21,127 bases of DNA, taken from assembly GCA_964629965.1 (NCBI GenBank), contig CAZVRZ010000093.1:1-21127 (forward strand), given 5' to 3'. Numbering within the stretch: position 1 is the first letter of the stretch; each line of letters opens with the position of its first letter. This DNA comes from CAZVRZ01 sp964629965 (GTDB lineage: Bacteria; Chloroflexota; Anaerolineae; Anaerolineales; UBA4823). Below, piece after piece: positions 16,101-21,127 of the stretch. The notes below the pieces were generated by a model, which was not told the origin of the DNA, made no database searches, and worked only from the letters and a program-made list of their open reading frames with translations. The position numbers and the translations under genes were made by a program.

Positions 16101-16581
16101 GGACGATGTGCAAGCACAGCAGGAAGAGTATTACCAGTCTCGCCTGGATCAATTTGAAGTCTACCAAGATGATATTGAAAAACAGCTTGATGGATACCAG
16201 GGCGATATTGAAAAACAGCAAGAAGACTACGTGCAGGCTCGCATGGATCAATTTACGCAATACCAGGATAACATCGAGGGGCAAATGTCCGATTTCCTGG
16301 ACACCCAGCGCGACCAATACTCCCGCTATGCGGATGATACCCAAGAACAGTTCCGCGACTTCGCCGATCAAAACGCGGACTATGGCAATGTGCTGGCCGA
16401 TTGGAAGAAAAACCGCCAGAAGGCCATCAGCAGCGCCGAGAAGATGCTGGGCAGCATGCACGAAAACTATGGCCGGGCGTTCTATGGCACGATCGTTAGC
16501 CGCTGGTATGTGCTGCTGGCCAACATGGCCGGGCTGCTGGCGCTGATCCTCTTCTTCCAGAAGCAAAAGGATGTGGTGTGA
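13126..16581 (+). CDS. Triple-FHA ABCG-type transporter with giant extracellular coiled-coil loop
   Basis: The 1151-residue fusion opens with three intact FHA domains. FHA1 has GR31-32, S46/H49 and N68. FHA2 has GR134-135, S149/H152 and N171. FHA3 has GR252-253, S267/H270 and N289. An ABCG-type ATPase follows, with Walker A K373, signature MSGGQQKR from 469, Walker B D493/E494 and H526. Six membrane helices then run from about residue 648, with TM5 about 794-818 and TM6 about 1127-1145. FHA domains bind phosphothreonine. Mycobacterial Rv1747 is a known FHA-ABC exporter regulated by Ser/Thr kinases, but has two FHA domains. The loop between TM5 and TM6 is about 300 residues: four Cys (854, 873, 875, 884), a Pro-rich stalk and nine 11-residue repeats. 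The start is set by GGAGAG. The stop overlaps the next GTG. Confidence 0.92.
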   Translation: MSPEWSYLVTISAEGQTLLKHWLKDGVYLLGRAPECELRFAQMEISRTHTQLELIEGVIGVTDLGSVNGTQMDETPLLPRKKIILESGQTIALWNFTVKIEASPEAAWVSNLHYSQDGRLWKNYLLRAGKWTIGRDADCDLVLDDVRISRRHARLTVQDGSVLITDLDSINGVFKSGQRLPPQQVDFLSALEVLTIGPFILQSAAPILAKAVPAADAAIQEKTMLQSGEALAFASQQAYPLDMHGKESITLGRAADNDIVLNHPAVSRAHAMLERLGTRYRLRDLKSSNGIYVNRERIEDVAWLKAGDQIKIGPYTFDFSGAALQMCAETGLTIEARHLKKQINKRINLLQDISLTINSNEFVAVVGMSGAGKTTLVDAISGFRPATSGQILVNGIDLYRYYDSFRDDIGYVPQRDIVHMELTPEKALDYSAQLRMPADTTRAEREKVVTEVLEVLDLAERRTLPIFRMSGGQQKRLSIGVELLTKPRLFFLDEPTSGLDPGTEYEMMKLMRRLADQGRTIILITHATKNVMLCDKVTIVARGGHLAYFGPPEKALIYFDQYRTPRERREKEIEFDDIYLILSDEKRGQPVEWNQRFRASQEQVQEAPSRARPAAAETPQKKARRRRRVSSLRQFFILSARGLNILAQDRVSLLLMIALAPIVGVMNFIWGPNLFDPVKGDMFLVTSMWFMMAVIALLVGSLSSAREIVKENDIYKRERAVCLKIVPYVLSKLWVGIVLAMYQGGVLLLFLVLLVQPKVPNPLAYLSLFLTICLGILCGYLTGLAVSASVPNQNAAMIVLIAVVVPQFLFAGALIPLEDIPLGRQISVIIPTRWTFEAFMRATGMGDQVSSDRCWDLSSDERNALTDTEKMSCSCLGSNIFTQCTDFPGIFSPKFYDNAAQQALAQGEPAKPIEPTRLPSPTPMNTPTPLASPTPLASPSPPASPTPPGSPTPPASPTALPSPTMPATPTMDPLTFPPVIPAITPIDLQPYLDDVQAQQEEYYQSRLDQFEVYQDDIEKQLDGYQGDIEKQQEDYVQARMDQFTQYQDNIEGQMSDFLDTQRDQYSRYADDTQEQFRDFADQNADYGNVLADWKKNRQKAISSAEKMLGSMHENYGRAFYGTIVSRWYVLLANMAGLLALILFFQKQKDVV
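15916..16023 (+). repeat. Tandem 18-nt units coding a Pro/Ser/Thr stalk
   Basis: Six hexapeptide-sized units follow the pattern A/G/P-S-P-x-x-x (ASPTPL, ASPSPP, ASPTPP, GSPTPP, ASPTAL, PSPTMP), residues about 931-966 of the FHA-ABC protein. They form an extended extracellular stalk, comparable in design to the PTKAPE stalk of the lipoprotein at 2567. Confidence 0.85.
16096..16392 (+). repeat. Nine 11-residue (hendecad) coiled-coil repeats in the extracellular loop
   Basis: Residues 991-1089 divide exactly into nine 11-residue units, each starting with Tyr or Phe. Examples are YLDDVQAQQEE, YQDDIEKQLDG and YADDTQEQFRD. The DNA is 33-nt periodic with limited identity. Hendecads are the period of right-handed or nearly straight coiled coils. 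They sit between the Pro-rich stalk and the last membrane helix. Confidence 0.85.
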
Positions 16582-17780
16582 GCTCATCCACCCCCTCCCA
16601 GGTGACCGGTGACCGGGAAAGGCCGTTCTCTCGCCGCGCGTTCCTCAAATGGTGCAAGCTGGCCGCGGGAGGCACAGGCCTGGCTTTGGCCGGATATGGG
16701 ATCTATGCAACAGCCAGCGATGCCGCCTACGACGCTGCAATCTTCGCCGAGGCCGAACCGGATCCCCGCTGGGAGAGACGCGGCGTTTTTCTTTCTCCCG
16801 AGCGGCTGCAGGCATTGAAGACGCGCCTCGCCCAGCAGGCCGAACCTACCTGGACGGCCTTCCAACGTTTGCAGCAGGAGGCCGAGGCTGCCTGCCAGCG
16901 CCAACCGAGCGTTCCGGAGAACTGGTACGTGCCCGGCTATTACCGTGACGCAGCCGGCCACCGCCGCAGCAAGAATGCCCTGGCTGATGACGCCAACAGC
17001 GCCTACACCCTGGCGCTGTGCTACCGCATGACGGAGGATGAAAAATACGCCCGCGCCGCCGCCCGCCTGGTGGAGGCCTGGGCCACCGGCCTGAAGAGGC
17101 TCTGGCCGTTCGAGGATTCACAGCTATCCTTCAGCTATCATTTCCCGGCCATGATCCTGGCGGAGGATCTGCTGCAAGGGACGCCCGTGTGGTCCGCCGC
17201 ACAGCGCCAGGCTTTTCGTGACTTTGTGCGGCACAAAGCACTGGCCATGAACACCTTGCGCCGGGCAAACAATTGGGGCAACTGGGGCCTGGTGCTGATC
17301 ATGGCCAGCGCGGCTTGCCTGGGAGCCACGGCTCTCTTCGAGCGCGGCATCAGGCGCTGGCGCGAATTCATCGAACGCCAGGTCGCCGCAGACGGTCACC
17401 TGATCCACGAGGTCGGCCGTAATGATGGACAGGGCGATCACGGCATTTGGTACTCGCACTTCAGCCTGATGCCACAAACGCTGGCCGCCGAGATCGCCCG
17501 GGTCAACGGCGTGGATCTGTACGATTATGTTTCTCCCTCCGGGCGCACGCTGCGCCAGGCCTTCGAGCGCCTGGCTCCCTGGGCCAATGACCCGACCAGC
17601 TTCCCCTACTACAAAGGAGCAGACCCCACCCGGCAAGAGACCACCGATTATATCGGATACTTCGAGATCCTCAATACCCACTGGCCTAATGCCACTGCCG
17701 GGGCCATGCTCGCACGCTTGCGCCCGCTCAGCGCCACCCACTCCTCGCCGCACCTCACCTTCACCCATGGAAACCTCTAG
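16578..17780 (+). CDS. Tat-exported alginate-lyase-like (PL5/Alginate_lyase fold) protein
   Basis: The 400-residue protein starts at GTG 16578, overlapping the TGA of the transporter gene by 4 bp. It carries a textbook twin-arginine signal (SRRAFLK at 18-24, then a mildly hydrophobic Ala/Gly stretch), so it is exported folded. The mature part is all-helical and resembles the Alginate_lyase family of (alpha/alpha)6 enzymes. It has NNWGNW at 231-236 (the family Asn-Asn/Gly-Asn-Trp region), a GQGDHGIWYSH segment and AAEIARVNGVDLYDY near the C-terminus. The family cleaves uronate-containing polysaccharides by beta-elimination. In characterised PL5 enzymes a His follows the Asn pair; here it is Trp. 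Activity and substrate are therefore uncertain. Its neighbour is a symporter of a family that includes uronide carriers. Confidence 0.72.
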   Translation: MSSSTPSQVTGDRERPFSRRAFLKWCKLAAGGTGLALAGYGIYATASDAAYDAAIFAEAEPDPRWERRGVFLSPERLQALKTRLAQQAEPTWTAFQRLQQEAEAACQRQPSVPENWYVPGYYRDAAGHRRSKNALADDANSAYTLALCYRMTEDEKYARAAARLVEAWATGLKRLWPFEDSQLSFSYHFPAMILAEDLLQGTPVWSAAQRQAFRDFVRHKALAMNTLRRANNWGNWGLVLIMASAACLGATALFERGIRRWREFIERQVAADGHLIHEVGRNDGQGDHGIWYSHFSLMPQTLAAEIARVNGVDLYDYVSPSGRTLRQAFERLAPWANDPTSFPYYKGADPTRQETTDYIGYFEILNTHWPNATAGAMLARLRPLSATHSSPHLTFTHGNL

Positions 17781-19071
17781 CGAACGCCTTTCCGTCCAAA
17801 CCAAGTGGATCTATGCCCTCGGCGATTGGGGCAACACCGTCTTCTATACCATCTTCGCTTTCTTCTTCATCTACTTTCTAAACAACGTGGCCGGGCTGCC
17901 GCCGGCTTACGCTGCCTGGGTGCTGTTGATCGGGGGTATTTGGGACGCCATCAACGATCCCCTGCTCGGCTCATTGGTCGATCGGGTGCGCACCCGCTGG
18001 GGCCGCCGCCGCCCGTTTTTCCTGTGGGGAGCGATCCCATTCGCCCTGTCGTTCACGGCCTTGTGGTGGACGCCCCCCTGGAGCGATCCCCTGGCGAAAA
18101 CGGCCTACTTCACCCTGGCATACGTTCTCTATGACACGATCGCCACGCTGCTGGTCGTGCCCTACAACGCCCTCACCCCCGAGCTAACTCGCGACCCGCA
18201 CGAGCGCACCCGCCTGAACGGTTATCGCACCGTGGTCAGCATGGGCGGCGGGCTGGTAGCCGCCGTGGCTGCGCCCATGCTGCTCGAACAATTTGCGGTG
18301 CGGCAAACAGGTTACCTGGTGGTAGCGGCGATCTTCAGCGTCACAGCCGCCCTGGCCTATTTCGGCTTGTTCGCCGGCGTGCGCGAGCGGTATGCCGACA
18401 TCGCCCCCAGCAGAACCAATCCCTTCGCCGACCTGCGCGACATCTGGCGCAACCGCGCCTTCCGCTATGCGGCAGGCATCTACCTGACTGCCTGGGTAAC
18501 CGTGGCCCTGGTTTCGGCTCTCTTCCAGTATTACCTGGAAGACTGGATGGGTTTGCGAGGGCAGTTGGACATGTTCTTGGGCCTGGTGCAGATCGCCGCG
18601 CTGGCCTGCGTGCCCCTGGTGGTGTGGCTGTCGGGCAAATTGGGCAAGCCGCGCGCTTACGCCGCCAGTATGACCAGTTGGGCAGTGGTAATGCTCGCCC
18701 TGGCACTGCTCTCTCCCCAAACGGTAAAGATCGGCTACTTCCTGGCAGCCCTGGCCGGGTTGGGGGTGGCGGCGGCGCACGTGGGGCCGTGGTCGCTCAT
18801 CCCCGATACGATCGATGCCGGCGAGGCCGGCAGCGGCCTGCGCCGGGAGGGAACATATTACGGCCTGTTGGTATTCTTACAGAAATGCGGCCGTTCGCTG
18901 GCGCTGGGGTTGGTGCAATGGGGGCTGCACCTGGCAGGTTATACGCCCGGCGCACAGCAGCCCGAAGCGGCTTTACTCGCCATCCGCTTCTTCTTTGGTC
19001 CATTACCCGCCCTGCTGCTCTTGATCTCCGCGCTGCTCGCCTGGCGCTACTCGTTGAAACCTTCTCGATGA
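17767..19071 (+). CDS. GPH-family (glycoside-pentoside-hexuronide) cation symporter, MelB-like MFS
   Basis: The 434-residue, 12-helix transporter has the family hallmarks. An N-terminal helix contains LGDWGN. The loop DAINDPLLGSLVDRVRTRWG with following RRRP matches the MelB/GPH pattern (D-x-x-x-DP-x-x-G-x-x-x-D-x-x-x-x-R-x-G-x-R-R). VPYNALTPEL follows in helix 4. The family imports galactosides, pentosides or hexuronides with sodium or protons. The ATG at 17767 lies inside the lyase gene (14-bp overlap). The upstream in-frame extension is an out-of-frame shadow of that gene. Coupling to a lyase-like enzyme suggests uptake of its products, an inference from gene order. Confidence 0.85.
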   Translation: METSSERLSVQTKWIYALGDWGNTVFYTIFAFFFIYFLNNVAGLPPAYAAWVLLIGGIWDAINDPLLGSLVDRVRTRWGRRRPFFLWGAIPFALSFTALWWTPPWSDPLAKTAYFTLAYVLYDTIATLLVVPYNALTPELTRDPHERTRLNGYRTVVSMGGGLVAAVAAPMLLEQFAVRQTGYLVVAAIFSVTAALAYFGLFAGVRERYADIAPSRTNPFADLRDIWRNRAFRYAAGIYLTAWVTVALVSALFQYYLEDWMGLRGQLDMFLGLVQIAALACVPLVVWLSGKLGKPRAYAASMTSWAVVMLALALLSPQTVKIGYFLAALAGLGVAAAHVGPWSLIPDTIDAGEAGSGLRREGTYYGLLVFLQKCGRSLALGLVQWGLHLAGYTPGAQQPEAALLAIRFFFGPLPALLLLISALLAWRYSLKPSR

Positions 19072-20204
19072 ACATCACCCTTCAAGCCGTCCACACCTCC
19101 CGCCAATTACAGCAGTTCGTCACCTTCCCCTGGCGAGTGAACCGCACCGACCCAAACTGGGTGCCGCCCCTCATCGCCGAGCGCCGCAACCGGCTGGACG
19201 TGCAGCGCAACCCCTTCTGGCGCGCGGCCGAGCGGGCGCTGTGGATCGCCTACCGCGGGCATAAGCCGGTGGGGACGATCGCCGCCATCATCGACCATCA
19301 TCGCAATCGCCTACTGGGCGAATCGGCCGGCTGGTTCGGCTTCTTTGAATGCCTTCCAGATCAGGAAGCTGCCGGGCAGATGTTGGAGACGGCCTGCGAC
19401 TGGCTGCGCAGGCGCGGCATGACCAGCATGAGCGGGCCCTACAACCCTACTCCTTCTGACGAGGTCGGCATCCTGGTGGAAGGTTTCGAGACGCGCCCGG
19501 CGCTGCTGGAAGCGCACAATCCCCCCTATTATCCCGCCCTGCTCGAAGCAGCCGGCTTCCAAAAGCGCAAGGACTTCGTGGCTTACCTGAGCACCCGCCC
19601 GCCCCATCTGCAGGATCTCTCCCAGGCACTGCCAGAAAAAATGCGCCGCATTTTGGAACGCGCCCGCCAGCGGACAAAGCTGCGCCTGCGCTGTTTGAAC
19701 CTGGCCAATTGGGAAGCCGAGATCCGCTGCGCCGGGCAGGTTTACAACACTGCCTTCCAGGATCAGCCCGGCTTTATCCCCATCCCCGAGGCCGAGTTCC
19801 TGGCCTTTGCCGGGGGCTTCAAGCAGATACTGGATCCTCAACTGGCCTATCTTGCCGAAGCCGGGGATCAGGCTGTGGGCTTTGCCCTGGCGTTGCCCGA
19901 CGCCAACCAGGCCCTGCAGCATGTCAACGGCCGCTTAGGGCTGCCGGGGCTGTTCCAGTTTTGGAGGCACAGCCGCCGCCTGCGCCGCATCACCTTCAAG
20001 GTGCTGGTCATCATCCCGGAATACAGGAGCAGCGAAGCGGCAGCTCTTTTGGCAACCGAAATCCTGCGCGCCGCCTGGGAGAAGGGCTACACGGAGGTGG
20101 ATTTCTCTTTGATGGGGGACGAAAACTGGCGCATTCTGCGCTTCATGGAGAACCTGGGGCAGCACGTCTACCGCCGCTACCGGGTGTACATCCGCCAAGT
20201 GTAA
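19068..20204 (+). CDS. GNAT-superfamily acyltransferase-like protein (YghO-like)
   Basis: The 378-residue cytosolic protein starts at ATG 19068, overlapping the symporter stop as ATGA. It resembles the YghO-type GNAT family. PVGTIAAIIDHH and GWFGFFECLPDQEAA are characteristic of the N-terminal half. GPYNPTPSDEVGILVEGF and a NPPYYPALLEAAGF segment follow. A second GNAT-like half closes with VLVIIPEYRSSEAAALL and a helix ending ENLGQHVYRRYRVY. The acyl donor and acceptor are unknown. A longer upstream frame is a shadow of the symporter gene. As last gene of the overlapping four-gene operon it may modify an envelope or sugar-derived compound, but this is speculative. Confidence 0.78.
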   Translation: MNITLQAVHTSRQLQQFVTFPWRVNRTDPNWVPPLIAERRNRLDVQRNPFWRAAERALWIAYRGHKPVGTIAAIIDHHRNRLLGESAGWFGFFECLPDQEAAGQMLETACDWLRRRGMTSMSGPYNPTPSDEVGILVEGFETRPALLEAHNPPYYPALLEAAGFQKRKDFVAYLSTRPPHLQDLSQALPEKMRRILERARQRTKLRLRCLNLANWEAEIRCAGQVYNTAFQDQPGFIPIPEAEFLAFAGGFKQILDPQLAYLAEAGDQAVGFALALPDANQALQHVNGRLGLPGLFQFWRHSRRLRRITFKVLVIIPEYRSSEAAALLATEILRAAWEKGYTEVDFSLMGDENWRILRFMENLGQHVYRRYRVYIRQV

Positions 20205-20265
20205 CGCTCACCCCCGGATCACGCTCTTCTCGACGCCATTCAAACCAGGTATTTGCCAGGGTGCG

Positions 20266-20754
20266 CTAGAATGAGCCAGAGAACATTCGGCCCAAGGATA
20301 CCACCAGGCCGACCAACCCACCCACGATCATGCCGATGCCAACCGGAGCCGTGCTGGTCAACAAAATGGTCAGCGGATAGTTGGCCCCCAGCCAGGCAGC
20401 CTGGTTGAGCAAAACGGCGGCCAAATCATCCCAATTGGCAAGGGCGAGCAGGTTGTTGAGACGCGGGTTATAAAAGATCCAGCTATAGAAGACGAAAAGG
20501 TTGATCGCCCCGCCGAAGATCATGCTCAGGCTTGCCACCAGCGTGCGTTGGTTCTGGCGCGCAGCCAGCGTGGGGGCATTCTCGGCGCCCACCTCGTTCA
20601 AAAAGCCCTGCGCCTCGTTCCAATCCCAGTTGGTTTGCCCGCATAGCTGCCCGATGATATCATCGGGATCGCGCTGGCGCTTCAGCTCGCGCAAAGCAAA
20701 GAGACGTAAACGCTTCAGGTCTTCCAGTTTATCTGGATCGTTTTGTTGAGCCAT
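20266..20754 (-). CDS. Small membrane protein, unknown function
   Basis: The 162-residue protein has a charged N-terminal region of about 75 residues (EDLKRLRLFALRELKRQRD, then an amphipathic GQTNWDWNEAQGFLNEV helix) and two or three C-terminal hydrophobic segments. These are LSMIFGGAINLFVFYSWIFY and a Gly-rich pair near GIGMIVGGLVGLVVSLG. It contains no motif I recognise. ATG 20754 is chosen because AGGA lies upstream and the extended -10 at 20792-20800 gives a leader of about 31 nt. The longer frame to 20865 would run through that promoter and the terminator. It is convergent with the GNAT gene, with 61 bp between. Confidence 0.75.
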   Translation of the reverse strand: MAQQNDPDKLEDLKRLRLFALRELKRQRDPDDIIGQLCGQTNWDWNEAQGFLNEVGAENAPTLAARQNQRTLVASLSMIFGGAINLFVFYSWIFYNPRLNNLLALANWDDLAAVLLNQAAWLGANYPLTILLTSTAPVGIGMIVGGLVGLVVSLGRMFSGSF

Positions 20755-20791
20755 TCCTCTTATTCCTGTCGTGATTGGCCGATGTGATATA

Positions 20792-20800
20792 AATATAACA
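20792..20800 (-). promoter_or_regulatory. Extended -10 promoter of the small membrane protein gene
   Basis: The minus strand reads TGTTATATT, an extended -10 directly following the T-tract of the upstream terminator. It predicts a start near 20785. Confidence 0.6.
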
Positions 20801-20801
20801 C

Positions 20802-20845
20802 AAAAAAACATCTCCCCCGCCGCCAGGTAAAGCGTGGGGGAGATG
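20802..20845 (-). terminator. Intrinsic terminator after the secreted-protein gene
   Basis: On the minus strand a 10-bp stem (CATCTCCCCC with GGGGGAGATG, loop about 17 nt) is followed at once by seven T. This is a standard factor-independent terminator, beginning about 16 bp after the stop at 20862. Confidence 0.85.
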
Positions 20846-20861
20846 GGTTGGGCCACCAATC

Positions 20862-21127
20862 TCATTTGTCCAACATCAGCGGCAGATAGGTATTGTAAGT
20901 ATCAGCGCTTCCTGCCTCACCAGGCCATAATCCACCAACCAGAGAATAGCCATCTCCGCTCAGCGCCGGCCCGCACTCCGCCTGGCCGGCAGTGCCAGAC
21001 AGGGTGTACTCGCCCTCCGCCAGGCTGCCCCCGCCCCCGTCCACCGATGAACGCAGCAGCTCGTAACCTTCATCAATCTGCGCCGCAACCTCGCCCGCCA
21101 GGCCTAACGGCATCAGAAGCAACGCAG
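20862..21127 (-). CDS. Small secreted protein with YLPL-type C-terminus (5' truncated)
   Basis: The reading frame is open to the right edge, so the start is missing. The visible N-terminus (LLLMPLGLAGEVAAQ) looks like the end of a signal peptide, with likely cleavage after an Ala. The mature part of about 70 residues has the pattern SVDGGGG, EYTLSGTAGQAECGPALSG and GYSLVGGLWPG. This resembles a Gly-rich beta module I associate with secreted Chloroflexota proteins. The last residues are NTYLPLMLDK. In that phylum many exported proteins end in a similar YLPLx(L/M) tail, which may be a processing or sorting signal (inference). It is terminated by the hairpin at 20802-20845. Confidence 0.7.
   Translation of the reverse strand, partial: ALLLMPLGLAGEVAAQIDEGYELLRSSVDGGGGSLAEGEYTLSGTAGQAECGPALSGDGYSLVGGLWPGEAGSADTYNTYLPLMLDK

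Noticed and set aside
17527..17766. 80-residue N-terminal extension of the GPH symporter
   Set aside because: It is a Pro/Arg-rich shadow of the lyase-like gene; the family N-terminus starts at 17767.
18624..19067. Long N-terminal extension of the GNAT-like protein
   Set aside because: It is the symporter gene read in another frame; homology-like sequence begins at Met 19068.
20755..20865. Upstream extension of the small membrane protein to 20865
   Set aside because: It would be encoded across the terminator stem, the T-tract and the promoter of the same gene.

Overview
The window is about 21 kb of GC-rich, gene-dense bacterial chromosome with 14 protein genes. I saw no rRNA, tRNA, CRISPR array or insertion sequence. 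The style suggests a Chloroflexota (Anaerolineae-like) genome. The signs are Pro/Thr-rich stalks on surface lipoproteins, a triple-FHA ABCG-type exporter, and a small secreted protein ending in a YLPL-type tail. This placement is inference from style; there is no marker gene.

Layout. (1) Positions 3-5065, plus strand: a 5'-truncated secreted protein (shared domain, discoidin-like domain, NHL-type propeller), a small GIY-YIG domain protein, and a lipoprotein with 14 propeller repeats. The two large proteins share a paralogous N-terminal domain. (2) 5084-6412, plus: an MFS transporter, convergent with (3) 6420-9408, minus: a SAM methyltransferase overlapping a REC-PAS-PAS-GAF-HATPase sensor protein that appears to lack the His-bearing helix. 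(4) 9476-11467, minus: an ABC exporter half-transporter with an unusual insertion in its nucleotide-binding domain. (5) 11468-11834: a 367-bp divergent gap with a promoter and a hairpin. (6) 11835-13055, plus: a DHA3/Mef-like MFS efflux protein. (7) 13126-20204, plus: a compact four-gene overlapping operon of FHA-FHA-FHA-ABCG transporter, Tat-exported alginate-lyase-like protein, GPH-family sugar/uronide symporter and GNAT-like protein. (8) 20266-21127, minus: a small membrane protein, and a secreted protein cut by the window edge. An intrinsic terminator whose T-tract runs into the next promoter separates them.

How the parts may work together. The four-gene operon is the most interesting unit. 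A phosphopeptide-gated exporter with a very long extracellular hendecad-repeat arm is co-translated with an uronan-lyase-like enzyme and a transporter of the family that takes up hexuronides and glycosides. This suggests an envelope polysaccharide or uronate handling module, but no substrate can be read from the sequence. The two propeller proteins look like surface sensing or binding proteins. Several promoters here carry an extended -10 (TGnTATAnT type), and one of them appears to produce a leaderless message.
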